A program made the translations under genes and the position numbers. This document shows positions 8,059 through 16,716 of a stretch of DNA of 64,000 nucleotides, one piece after another. Positions within the stretch are counted from its first letter, which is position 1. Each line of letters begins with the position of its first letter. This DNA is from JAJCYX01 sp965243825. GTDB taxonomy: Bacteria; Chloroflexota; Dehalococcoidia; Lucifugimonadales; Lucifugimonadaceae. The stretch lies in contig CBDEVT010000001.1 of the NCBI GenBank assembly GCA_965243825.1, positions 3,038,001 to 3,102,000 on the forward strand, in the 5' to 3' direction. The notes beneath the pieces were generated by a model that did no database searches, had not been told where the DNA came from, and was given only the letters and a program-made list of their open reading frames with translations.

Positions 8059-9060
8059 TTAGGTTGCGATCGCCATGCCAGCAGTTCCTACACCTGAGCC
8101 TTCTGCCAGCACGAGATCATCGATCTCCTTCTTAACGGAATCCGGCATATCCCAATCTCCAGGCAGGTCTTCATTCATCTCCTGTGGTGTTTTAGCACCC
8201 ACCAGCGCAACACTCACAATCGGGTTCTTGATAACCCATGCAATAGCAAGCTGGGCAACGGACAGTCCATTGTCTCCAGCGATCGTTTTTAGTTTCTCGA
8301 CCACGGCGATGTTTTTCGCCAGGTTTTCTTCGCCCCAGCTCTGTATACCGAAGTTATCACGGCGCCTGCGCCAGTCGTCTTCTCCGAACGATTCGTCAGC
8401 CTTCCACGCGCCCGTTAGAAGACCATGGGCAAGTGATCCGTAGGCCATGATGCCCATGCCATGTGATTCGACGAACGGCATAACGTCAGCTTCAGGGCGA
8501 CGGTCGAATATGTGGTAGCCGATCTGGTTAGTGACGATTGGTGAGGTTTGAAGGCACTCCTCCATCATGGCGACGCTGTGGTTGGAGACGCCGGAATGAA
8601 GAATCTTCCCTGCTTTTTTCGCCTCTTCAAGCACTTGCATTGGTTCTGAGTGGGGGCGGGTGTGATCGGGCCAGTGGATCAAGAACAGGTCGATGTAATC
8701 TGTCTGAAGGCGCTCCAGGCTCTCATCAATTGACTTCCGCAGTTTTTCAGGATCGGAATCGGCAACTGTAGCTGCGCTGCGATCTGGATTGTCACGCTGC
8801 CATTCACGGGCACCTTTCGTTACTAGGACAATGTCTTTACGGAATGACTTAATGGCCTTACCCATGAGCTGTTCGCCGTATCCCCAGCCATAGATAGCGG
8901 CGGTATCGAACAGCCTGACACCACCGTCATACGCAGCCTGCGCTGCCTTCATAGCCTCTTTATCGTCAAGTGAGCCGTACATGCCGCGGCCCATGGGCCA
9001 GCCGCCGTAGCCAATGACGGTGGTTTCAAGTCCAGAGTTTCCGAAAGTTCGAGTGCGCAT
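8059..9060 (-). CDS. aldo/keto reductase
   Basis: NADPH-dependent carbonyl reductase with an (alpha/beta)8 barrel. The tetrad is readable: Asp and Tyr in LFDTAAIYGWGYGEQLMG, Lys in IVLVTKGA and His in LFLIHWPD. The C-terminal ALVGAKTPQEMNEDL is the cofactor-binding segment. The ATG at 9060 (333 aa) begins MRTRTFGNSGLE, the usual AKR start; the frame extends to 9123 without conserved sequence. First gene of a two-gene unit with the HAD phosphatase. Confidence 0.93.
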   Translation of the reverse strand: MRTRTFGNSGLETTVIGYGGWPMGRGMYGSLDDKEAMKAAQAAYDGGVRLFDTAAIYGWGYGEQLMGKAIKSFRKDIVLVTKGAREWQRDNPDRSAATVADSDPEKLRKSIDESLERLQTDYIDLFLIHWPDHTRPHSEPMQVLEEAKKAGKILHSGVSNHSVAMMEECLQTSPIVTNQIGYHIFDRRPEADVMPFVESHGMGIMAYGSLAHGLLTGAWKADESFGEDDWRRRRDNFGIQSWGEENLAKNIAVVEKLKTIAGDNGLSVAQLAIAWVIKNPIVSVALVGAKTPQEMNEDLPGDWDMPDSVKKEIDDLVLAEGSGVGTAGMAIAT

Positions 9061-9207
9061 TTCTGATAGGCCTTTTACTGCTGCCGTGTGAGGCGTTTCG
9101 TGTCCCAGGAGCAGCCAGTTCACGTATCGATCAGATCAGTCACGGTAGTTTGCCTCAATGGCGTCATAAGTCAATGCGATTAGCTGGAAGAGATGTGAAC
9201 AGGGCAA

Positions 9208-9225
9208 CCAATTGCCGAAAATTGG
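9208..9225. repeat. inverted repeat CCAATT-N6-AATTGG upstream of the ABC exporter
   Basis: Perfect 6-bp arms (9208-9213 and 9220-9225) around a 6-nt spacer, in the intergenic space between the divergent AKR and ABC exporter genes, 64 nt before the exporter ATG. Could be an operator; no regulator gene is adjacent. Confidence 0.35.
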
Positions 9226-9288
9226 GGTTATCCTCTCGCCGACATACTCAGAATGTGCGCGAGAACGACGCACCTTCAAAACTACTGA

Positions 9289-12200
9289 ATGTACTTCAAC
9301 TCCAGGCTCTGGACATACACCCGTGGTTTCCGCATCAGAATCGTGATTGCGGTGCTCTTCGGGCTACTTACTGCCGCAGCCGGTATCGCTCGGCTGGCGT
9401 TGCTTGGAGTCGTGCTGGCAGGCGTACTCGAAGGTGATTCGGGTAGTGATGTGATGCCATGGGTCCTGGCAACGGCAGGATCTGTGCTTCTACGCGCGGT
9501 TTTGCAGTACCTGAAGGAGATGTCTGCCCATTCAACGGCCGCAGCCATTCAACTTGAACTGCGTACGCGGTTGTACGCCCATTCGATCGATCTCGGTCCC
9601 GCCTACTTTACTCAGGAACGCACCGGTGATTCGATGCTCACGCTTGTTGACGGCGTTGAGCAGCTTGAGACATTCTTCGGGCAGTATCTGGTGCAGCTGT
9701 TTACAGCAGCCCTCACCCCAATTGGCATCTTCCTTTACCTGGTTTTCTTAGATGTTCCGACAGCTCTCGTAGCTCTGGTGTTTGCGGTTCTGACTCTATT
9801 CGCTCCTGCCCTGTTTCATCGTTGGAACCAGTCCAGCAGTATCCGGCGTCGTAAAGCTTACGGTGACTTCGGAGCTGAGTTCCTGGATTCGATACAGGGC
9901 CTCGCGACGCTCAAGGCGTTCGGGCAAGGCAAGGCCAGAGGTCGGATGTTGGCAGACAGAGCACACCAGGTCTTTAAAACGACGATGTGGGTGTTGGCAA
10001 CGAATGCCGGTTCGCTCGGCGTGACGATAGCCGGGGTGGCGATCGGTGCCGCCGCTGTGCTCGCCGTTGCGGCAGTCAGGTTTTCGGCTGGAGACCTGTC
10101 ACTGGCCGCGTTACTGATCATCCTGATGCTCGGGATCGAGATGTTCAGGCCGTTCCGAGAGATGAGCCAGCTTTTTCACCAGGGCATGAACGGCCTCTCA
10201 GCGAGTCAGGGCGTGTTCAATCTCCTTGACGCGAGGTCATCGGTAATTGGTAGCTCATCGCAGTCTACGTCGCCTTCTGAACACTCAATTGAGTTCAGAA
10301 ATGTCAGCTTCCAATACCCGAAGAGTGATACTCCAGCTATCAAAGACGTTAGTTTCGGTGTTCAACCCGGTCAGAGGATCGGCATTGCCGGAGAAAGTGG
10401 CGCTGGAAAAACCTCGGTCATCAAATTGTTACTACGATTCCACGATCCCCAGTCCGGTGCGGTGAGGCTCGGAGGTCATGACATCCGAGAGATGTCACTG
10501 GAACAGCTTCGCTCAGAGATCGCAGTCGTTTCACAAGATACTTATCTATTTCACGGGACGGTGAACGACAATCTGCGATTCGGTAAGTCGACAGCTTCGC
10601 AAGCCGAGATCGAGCATGCAGCGCAGCTGGCGAACGCCCACGAGTTCATCACTCGTTTACCAGACGGCTATGACACAGTGATTGGCGAACGTGGCGTCCG
10701 ACTTTCTGGCGGTCAGCGTCAGCGAATCGCTATTGCCCGTGCCTTACTACGCGATGCACCGATCCTGATTCTTGATGAAGCTCTTTCTGCGGTCGATGCC
10801 GAAAATGAGCACATCATCCAGGAGGCGCTCGACCGGCTTATGGAGAGCCGGACGACGCTGGTCATTGCGCACAGGCTATCGAGCTTGCGAAATACTGATC
10901 GGACTCTTGTACTGGAGAACGGCGAGTTAGTCGAGTCTGGGTCTCATGAAGAGTTGATGGCAACAGACGGTGCCTACGCCAAACTCATGTCAGAGCAGGT
11001 AGAGGAGTTCGAAGAACGTCAGACCTCTGTTCAGACGAATGGGACAACTCCTTCGCCAGCCGAACCATATGCTGCAGAGCCGCAGATCGACTCTGATGGC
11101 GAGTCAGCTCAACTTGCCCCGACGGACGCAATACTCAAGGCCGAAGGAATGGGTTGGATCGCAGCGTCCCGTGTTCTGCTGAGGCTGATTTCGCCCTGGA
11201 AATTCAAGCTCTCAATCAGCTTCGTCACCGGTGTCCTCCGATTCATCACACTAATCGGAGTTGGTGTCGTCTCTGCTCTAACTGTAGCTGCTGTGATCGA
11301 TGGTGATCCGTTTGGTTGGCTGCTCGTCACGTTGTTCATCCTGGCTCCAGTCAGCGCAATACTCCACTGGGCGGAGAACTGGGTTTCGCATGATGTCGCG
11401 TTCAGGCTGCTCTCTGAGATGCGAATCGATCTCTACAACAAACTGGAGCAGCTTGCTCCCGCGTACCTAGTAAGGCGTCGGACCGGTGATCTTGTCTCGA
11501 TGGCCACGCAGGACGTTGAAACCGTTGAGTACTTTTTCGCCCACGTCGTTGCTCCATCTTTTGTTGCCGTGATAGTTCCTGCCGGTGTTGTGATCACGTT
11601 GCTCGTTTTCGGATGGCCGCTTGCGGTGGCGTTACTGCCGTTCCTTCTGATCGTGGCAATAAGTCCGATGGTCTCCCGGGAGAGAGTTGATCGATTCGGG
11701 TCACGATCACGCGAAAAACTGGGTGAGTTAAACGCGCATGTAGTCGACACAATCCAGGGCATGCACGAAGTCGCTGCGTTCGAACGTGGTCCAGAACGAA
11801 GGCGTGAATTCGAAGCGCTTGCGGTCGACTACATCAATGTGAGAGTTCCGTTTTTCCGAGAGTTAACCGTTCAGAAGGTGTTTCTGGAAGGAGCGACTGG
11901 GCTAGGTGGGTTGGCTGTGGCCCTTGTCGGTGCAGCGTTGGTTTCTGATGGTTCGCTCAATGCTTCGGTACTGCCGCTCGCGACGCTGATAGCAATGGCT
12001 GCGTTCTTACCGGTATCTGAGATCGCCAATATCGGACGGCTTTTGGCCGACACGCTCGGATCGACACGACGAATTTACGCCGTGCAACTGGAGCCGGTTC
12101 CAGTTGGTGACGGTTCAGGTGTGGACGGGGACACTCTGGGTTCCCAACGAACGATTGCATTCTCCAGCGTAGGATTCAGTTACGACTATTCGGTGCGAAA

Positions 12201-12879
12201 AGCGCTCGATGACGTCTCGTTTAAAGTAGGACGGGGACAAACAATCGCGCTCGTGGGTCCTTCTGGTGCTGGAAAAACGACTGCCGCACACCTGGTGATG
12301 CGATTCTGGGACCCTTCCGATGGGTCGATTTCTCTGAACGGCCATGATCTGCGCGAATACGAACTTGACGATCTTCGCCAACGGATTGCTCTTGTGGCTC
12401 AAGACACCTACCTGTTCAACTCAACGTTGCGTCAGAACCTGCTCGTTGCCAACCAGGAAGCGACGGACGAGCAGATCGCTAACGCAGTCGAGATGTCAGG
12501 CCTCAAGAATTTCGTAGATTCACTGCCAAACGGTCTGGATACCACTGTCGGTGAGCGGGGTGCCCAGCTATCTGGGGGGCAGAGACAAAGGGTGGCTATC
12601 GGCCGGGCGTTCCTGAAGAATTCTTCTGTGCTTGTCCTTGACGAAGCAACGTCCCACCTTGATGCGACGAATGAACGACAGGTACGGCAGGCATTAGATA
12701 AATTATCCGGAGACCGTACAACTCTGGTTATTGCTCATCGGCTTTCAACCGTCCGGGATGCCGATTGCATCGTCGTGCTCGACAGCGGCCGAGTAGTCGA
12801 AATTGGCAGGCATGAAGAATTGGTTGCCAAGCAAGGCATGTATTCGCGGTTGGTAGCGAGTCAACTTCAAGTGCGTTGA
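9289..12879 (+). CDS. fused type IV (heterodimer-in-one) ABC exporter, TMD-NBD-TMD-NBD
   Basis: A single 1196-residue polypeptide carries two complete exporter halves. Half 1: six-helix membrane domain about 10-310, nucleotide-binding domain about 335-570 with Walker A GESGAGKTS (about 367), signature LSGGQRQR and Walker B ILILDEALSAVD. A ~60-residue acidic linker follows. Half 2: membrane domain about 640-930, Walker A GPSGAGKTT (about 989), signature LSGGQRQR and LVLDEATSHLD. Both ATP sites keep the catalytic Glu, so neither half looks degenerate. Most bacterial relatives are two separate subunits; fused forms are less common. Likely exports lipid, peptide or drug. The next gene follows 10 nt downstream. 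Confidence 0.93.
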   Translation: MYFNSRLWTYTRGFRIRIVIAVLFGLLTAAAGIARLALLGVVLAGVLEGDSGSDVMPWVLATAGSVLLRAVLQYLKEMSAHSTAAAIQLELRTRLYAHSIDLGPAYFTQERTGDSMLTLVDGVEQLETFFGQYLVQLFTAALTPIGIFLYLVFLDVPTALVALVFAVLTLFAPALFHRWNQSSSIRRRKAYGDFGAEFLDSIQGLATLKAFGQGKARGRMLADRAHQVFKTTMWVLATNAGSLGVTIAGVAIGAAAVLAVAAVRFSAGDLSLAALLIILMLGIEMFRPFREMSQLFHQGMNGLSASQGVFNLLDARSSVIGSSSQSTSPSEHSIEFRNVSFQYPKSDTPAIKDVSFGVQPGQRIGIAGESGAGKTSVIKLLLRFHDPQSGAVRLGGHDIREMSLEQLRSEIAVVSQDTYLFHGTVNDNLRFGKSTASQAEIEHAAQLANAHEFITRLPDGYDTVIGERGVRLSGGQRQRIAIARALLRDAPILILDEALSAVDAENEHIIQEALDRLMESRTTLVIAHRLSSLRNTDRTLVLENGELVESGSHEELMATDGAYAKLMSEQVEEFEERQTSVQTNGTTPSPAEPYAAEPQIDSDGESAQLAPTDAILKAEGMGWIAASRVLLRLISPWKFKLSISFVTGVLRFITLIGVGVVSALTVAAVIDGDPFGWLLVTLFILAPVSAILHWAENWVSHDVAFRLLSEMRIDLYNKLEQLAPAYLVRRRTGDLVSMATQDVETVEYFFAHVVAPSFVAVIVPAGVVITLLVFGWPLAVALLPFLLIVAISPMVSRERVDRFGSRSREKLGELNAHVVDTIQGMHEVAAFERGPERRREFEALAVDYINVRVPFFRELTVQKVFLEGATGLGGLAVALVGAALVSDGSLNASVLPLATLIAMAAFLPVSEIANIGRLLADTLGSTRRIYAVQLEPVPVGDGSGVDGDTLGSQRTIAFSSVGFSYDYSVRKALDDVSFKVGRGQTIALVGPSGAGKTTAAHLVMRFWDPSDGSISLNGHDLREYELDDLRQRIALVAQDTYLFNSTLRQNLLVANQEATDEQIANAVEMSGLKNFVDSLPNGLDTTVGERGAQLSGGQRQRVAIGRAFLKNSSVLVLDEATSHLDATNERQVRQALDKLSGDRTTLVIAHRLSTVRDADCIVVLDSGRVVEIGRHEELVAKQGMYSRLVASQLQVR

Positions 12880-12889
12880 GGGCACTAGA

Positions 12890-13249
12890 TTGAACGTTAC
12901 CGAAAACTGGAACCAGCTGGAAGAAGCAGTTCTTTCGGCTATAGACTCCGGGCATATCGGCACACCGTGTGCTGTCCGAATCACTATTCATGCGCCCAAA
13001 ACGGAATGCGGAAGCGAACCTCTGTTCAAAAAGACTGTAACCAGTGTTGAGAGGTGGTTTGGCATAGATGCTACCGAGACACCGTCTACCGTCTCTGATG
13101 ATCTCAATGCCTCGTTGTTGCGGTGGAAATCCGGTGCAACCGGGTTGATCAGCGTTTCTGTCGCTGTCGATGGCCGATTTGGTGGGCATGTCACGGTGCT
13201 GGGCTCGAAAGGGTCTATCTTTCACCGATTACCGGGAGATTTCTCTTGA
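12890..13249 (+). CDS. stand-alone Gfo/Idh/MocA C-terminal domain protein (119 aa)
   Basis: Starts at TTG 12890 with GAGGG 7 nt upstream; its TGA overlaps the TTG of the next gene (TTGA). The sequence AIDSGHIGTPCAVRI matches the point where the C-terminal alpha/beta domain of Gfo/Idh/MocA dehydrogenases begins. The stretch DLNASLLRWKSGATGLISVS plus VTVLGSKGSIFHR matches their beta-sheet core. No NAD-binding Rossmann domain precedes it, because the ABC exporter gene ends 10 nt upstream. It may be a remnant of a deleted dehydrogenase, or a subunit-like partner of the full enzyme that follows. Good coupling at both ends argues it is translated. Confidence 0.65.
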   Translation: MNVTENWNQLEEAVLSAIDSGHIGTPCAVRITIHAPKTECGSEPLFKKTVTSVERWFGIDATETPSTVSDDLNASLLRWKSGATGLISVSVAVDGRFGGHVTVLGSKGSIFHRLPGDFS

Positions 13250-14382
13250 CCGGACGTCACAAGGTCATCGGTATCGGAGGGAACCGCACGCACCTCGAGG
13301 GATACATCCGTTCTTTCGCGGCGGACTCAAGATGCGAAGTGGTCGCGATTGCAGATGAGATAGAGGTTGATGGGTATCGCCAGGAGCAGAACCGTGCTCT
13401 GGCAAAAGAACTGGATCTACCTTACCTGCCGCTAACAGACGCTCTGAAATTGCCAGGCGTCGATATCGCTTGTGCCTGTCCGGATGTGGAGAGGCGAGCA
13501 AACGTGCTCACTTCGTGCTTCGAAAATGATCTTCACGTGTATCTGGACAAGCCCCTGGCAGGAACCATAGAGGACGCATTCCAAATCGAGGAATCAGCTC
13601 GGGCGGCCGGTACAGTTTCACAGATGTTTTCGCAAGCACACACTCCCTGGGCACAGGCCGCCAAACATGCTCTGGCGGAACAGCAAGTTGGCAAACTGTT
13701 CGCCATGCATGCGGACATGCTGATGGCCAAAGGGCATCTGAGTGAGGTTTCAGGCAATCACTTGCGCCAGGAACGTGGCAGCGACGGTAAGTTCACGTTT
13801 GTCGAGGCAAAACGAGAACTCTTCGATATGGGCGTATACCCGGTCTCGCTTGTTACTTGGCTTTCTGGTCAGCGGGTCCGCGAAGTTGAGGCGGTAACAG
13901 CAAACTACTTCTTCGCTGAGCATGCCGAACTGGATATCGAGGATTTCGGTGCCTTGTTGTTAACGCTGGAAGATGGCACGATCTCCACAGTCATGGCTGG
14001 CAGGATCGGCGTTCACAGCCACCCCACTCCGGGTGTCCAACAGGTCAGCCTGATCGGAGAAAATGGATATTTCCGTTTCGCGGATGACGAACCGCGCATC
14101 GAGGTCTACTCCGAAAGCACGCGCTTCGACGCGGGTGAGAGACATCTGTTCGACCCGATGATGATGTGGGCTTCGACTCGGCGGGAAGTTGGTCAGTCAC
14201 CGAAGAACGCGTGGCAGTCGTTGTTTCCAGCTGATCCCGCTGAAGATGTCAGGGCATTTCTGGATTGCATTGACTCAGGAGAACGGCCTCAGGTGACAGT
14301 CGAGGACGCGGTGCACCATATTGAGGTCATCATGGCTGGATACGAGTCTGCGGCTACCGGCCAGCGTGTGACTCTCGGCTGA
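13246..14382 (+). CDS. Gfo/Idh/MocA family NAD(P)-dependent oxidoreductase
   Basis: Sugar or polyol dehydrogenase-type enzyme. I chose TTG 13246 (378 aa), preceded by GGGAG at about 8 nt and overlapping the previous stop; upstream codons to 13123 read as the other frame of the preceding gene. N-terminal Rossmann segment HKVIGIGGNRTHLEG, then VYLDKPLAGTIEDA (the EKP-type motif with Asp for Glu). The C-terminal domain has FDMGVYPVSLVTWLSG, where this family places its catalytic region, and DFGALLLTLEDGTISTV. Substrate unknown; the neighbouring mutarotase-like, ADH and aldolase genes suggest sugar or polyol oxidation. Confidence 0.88.
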   Translation: MTGRHKVIGIGGNRTHLEGYIRSFAADSRCEVVAIADEIEVDGYRQEQNRALAKELDLPYLPLTDALKLPGVDIACACPDVERRANVLTSCFENDLHVYLDKPLAGTIEDAFQIEESARAAGTVSQMFSQAHTPWAQAAKHALAEQQVGKLFAMHADMLMAKGHLSEVSGNHLRQERGSDGKFTFVEAKRELFDMGVYPVSLVTWLSGQRVREVEAVTANYFFAEHAELDIEDFGALLLTLEDGTISTVMAGRIGVHSHPTPGVQQVSLIGENGYFRFADDEPRIEVYSESTRFDAGERHLFDPMMMWASTRREVGQSPKNAWQSLFPADPAEDVRAFLDCIDSGERPQVTVEDAVHHIEVIMAGYESAATGQRVTLG

Positions 14383-14424
14383 CTTGCATCGCTCTGAGAC
14401 GATCGCAGGTGAAATGCTTACGCG

Positions 14425-14440
14425 ACTGACAGATGTCAGT
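14425..14440. repeat. 7-2-7 perfect inverted repeat between convergent genes
   Basis: ACTGACA-GA-TGTCAGT is a 16-nt dyad in the 107-nt gap between the converging Gfo/Idh and mutarotase-like genes. The 2-nt centre is too short for a good hairpin loop and there is no T-run, so a protein site is as likely as a terminator. Confidence 0.3.
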
Positions 14441-14489
14441 AACCCGTCAGCTTTTGCGAAGGCAGAGTCAGACCCGACGTCAGCATTTC

Positions 14490-15569
14490 CTAACGCTCGA
14501 CAAACCCGTTCGAGGACACTCTCTTTGGCGCCTGTAAACCGGTGAACGCGCCGGCGTGCAGGGTCACTTTCACGGACTCCCCTGCCCCAACTTTCAGCGC
14601 TGTACCGTTTTCCTGGGCCTGCACAAGACCGCCGTTGTGGAAGCTGGTGCAGGGCTCGAGGCCAAGGTTGTAACAGCGGCCGTACCACGGATAGCCGAAG
14701 CCGCCAGCGAAGTTGCGCCAGAACCACAGATATTTGAAAGTCTCGACTGGATAGGACACAGCCCAGCCGATTCCGTCTTCCGGATTGTGGAGCGCGTACC
14801 AGCCTTCAGACATATCGGTCATGTAGGCCATATCCAGCGATCGGTCTTCGGGTGGTGGTATGTGAGAGAAGTCGGTCTCCGTCCCGTCCGCGAGGGGAAC
14901 TTTCGGCCACGGGCCTTTATGTCCAGGTTTTAGCTTCGAGTTGGCATCGATGGATTCCGGATGCGAGAGGACCGTGCACTCAGGAACGTATAGCCGTGTA
15001 TTGCCTGAGAGAAACGGAGGACCTACGGCAATGTGTTCAAGCCAGACCGCGTCCTGTGGTTCCGCACCTTCGTTTGTCAGAGTCTCATCAAGTCGAAGCA
15101 TGGAAGAGCCCGACTCGAGTGTGAGCGTCTTCTCAATGGCGAACGGAGTACGGACGCTTTTTGCCGAGAACCTGACTGAAACTCGCTCAGGCGAGTCTTC
15201 AACGATCACTGCATCCCATGGAATCGTGTTCACGTCACCGTGCAATCCCATCTCTGCACCGGCAACCGCGTCTGGATAGCCGCCGTGAGGCACTGCGGTC
15301 TGCCAGCCGCCTTCGTAGAAATCGAGCCAGACCGATCCAGGGTCACCGGTCGGTGGGACCGAAAGTGCCGGGTTGCGGACCCCCCATGGCGTTCGCCACA
15401 TGAACTCGGTGTCAGTCGGCTTGTGGACGAATGAGTAGATGTCTGCGCCCTTGTCGGCCAGCACAATCACCCGAACCAGCTCGTTTTCGAGCACAACGGT
15501 CTTCAGTCCCCGGTATTCCCACGAATCGGAGACCCTGCAGCCGTGTGTTCGTTCATCCTGGTAGTGCAT
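14490..15569 (-). CDS. aldose-1-epimerase/mutarotase-fold protein (DUF4432-like)
   Basis: The 359-residue protein has the beta-sandwich pattern of galactose mutarotase-like proteins: VRVIVLADKGADIYSF near the N-terminus, a G-rich WLDFYEGGWQTAVPHGG segment (His as candidate catalytic residue), and PEDGIGWAVSYPVETF plus YNLGLEPCTSFHNGG toward the C-terminus. No signal peptide, so cytoplasmic. It likely binds or interconverts a carbohydrate for the neighbouring dehydrogenases. The exact reaction is not assignable. Confidence 0.75.
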   Translation of the reverse strand: MHYQDERTHGCRVSDSWEYRGLKTVVLENELVRVIVLADKGADIYSFVHKPTDTEFMWRTPWGVRNPALSVPPTGDPGSVWLDFYEGGWQTAVPHGGYPDAVAGAEMGLHGDVNTIPWDAVIVEDSPERVSVRFSAKSVRTPFAIEKTLTLESGSSMLRLDETLTNEGAEPQDAVWLEHIAVGPPFLSGNTRLYVPECTVLSHPESIDANSKLKPGHKGPWPKVPLADGTETDFSHIPPPEDRSLDMAYMTDMSEGWYALHNPEDGIGWAVSYPVETFKYLWFWRNFAGGFGYPWYGRCYNLGLEPCTSFHNGGLVQAQENGTALKVGAGESVKVTLHAGAFTGLQAPKRVSSNGFVER

Positions 15570-15618
15570 TCTTGGTCTCTCAACTGCCTGATTGGCAGGC
15601 CTAAGGCTATCGACTTAT

Positions 15619-16713
15619 CTAGGGCGTGATCAGGATTCTAAAGACATCTTTTTCCGGATCGAGCATGCGGTTGAATCCGTCATCAATCGCTCTCTCCAAA
15701 GGAATCTTCGCCGAGATCAGGTCTTTCACCCGGATCTTGTCCGAGCCGATCATCTGAACCGCGGCTGCCATGTCGCCCGGGCCAGCGGCCACCGAGCCAA
15801 CTACTTTTCTCTCAACTCCAACGATGTCGTTGAAATTCATGATTGGTTTGGCCGAGTAGATACCGACAAGCACTGTTGTGCCACTGCGCCGAGTCCAGTT
15901 GATTGCGTCGACCGGAGTGCTTGCTGCACCGGCGGTCTCAGCCACGATGTCCGGGCCAATGCCATCGGTGAGTTCAAACAGCTCAGCACCGGCATTGCCG
16001 CTCGCTGCGTTGACCGTTTCGTCGGCGCCCAGAGACTTCGCCGTCGTAAGGCTTTGCTCACGGATATCGACCGCGATCACCCGCGCACCAGCTGCGCGAA
16101 ACGCCTGCATCGTGAGTAGTCCAACGGTACCTGCGCCAACCACAGCAACGGTGTCTCCCGCCTTCACTCCAGAGTTCCGGACCGCTCTCACCGCCACGGT
16201 TGTTGGCTCCACAAGCGCAGCTTCTTCATCGGAAACGGTGTCTGGCAAACGCACGATGTTGGCAGCAGGCCAGACGATGAACTCGGCGAGCCCTCCATCG
16301 GCCGAGAGCCCGGCAACCGCCATGCTGGGACAAACGGCCTGCTCGCCGCGCTCGCACCAGAAACAGGTGCCGCACGTCAGAACATTACCGATCGCCACGC
16401 GCTGTCCGACACGAACATCCGAAACATCGTTACCAACACTCTCAACATGCCCGGTGATCTCGTGGCCCATCGTGAGTGGAATCTCTCGGCCCGTTAGCGC
16501 GTTTGGATCGTCGTGCTGCACCCAGAGCGGCCCGTGTTGCCACTCCTCGATATCTGTGGCGCAGATCCCGGTGTGAGTAACGCGAACGCGCACATCGCGG
16601 GTTCCCGGCTCAGGTGCAGGAATGTCCTCGAGCCGTATGTCCTTATTGCCGTGGTATCGAAGTGCAAGCATTCGTTCGTCAGGTTGAGAAAGGTCGGGCC
16701 GAATGGACTTCAA
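15619..16713 (-). CDS. zinc-dependent alcohol/polyol dehydrogenase (MDR family)
   Basis: Medium-chain dehydrogenase with catalytic zinc ligands in HTGICATDIEEW (Cys) and TMGHEITGHV (His-Glu), and an intact structural zinc lobe (TCGTCFWCERGEQAVC, four Cys). The Rossmann motif is VAVVGAGTVGLLTMQAF. It resembles butanediol, sorbitol and threonine dehydrogenases. The TTG at 16713 lies 3 nt after the stop of the upstream NHL gene; the ATG at 16671 (MLALRYHGNKDIRLED) is the more conventional N-terminus. Part of the minus-strand catabolic run 15619-19429. Confidence 0.9.
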   Translation of the reverse strand: MKSIRPDLSQPDERMLALRYHGNKDIRLEDIPAPEPGTRDVRVRVTHTGICATDIEEWQHGPLWVQHDDPNALTGREIPLTMGHEITGHVESVGNDVSDVRVGQRVAIGNVLTCGTCFWCERGEQAVCPSMAVAGLSADGGLAEFIVWPAANIVRLPDTVSDEEAALVEPTTVAVRAVRNSGVKAGDTVAVVGAGTVGLLTMQAFRAAGARVIAVDIREQSLTTAKSLGADETVNAASGNAGAELFELTDGIGPDIVAETAGAASTPVDAINWTRRSGTTVLVGIYSAKPIMNFNDIVGVERKVVGSVAAGPGDMAAAVQMIGSDKIRVKDLISAKIPLERAIDDGFNRMLDPEKDVFRILITP

Positions 16714-16716
16714 GCC

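Noticed and set aside
15878..16576. 232-aa plus-strand frame opposite the polyol dehydrogenase
   Set aside because: Ser/Ala/Pro-rich composition typical of an antisense shadow.
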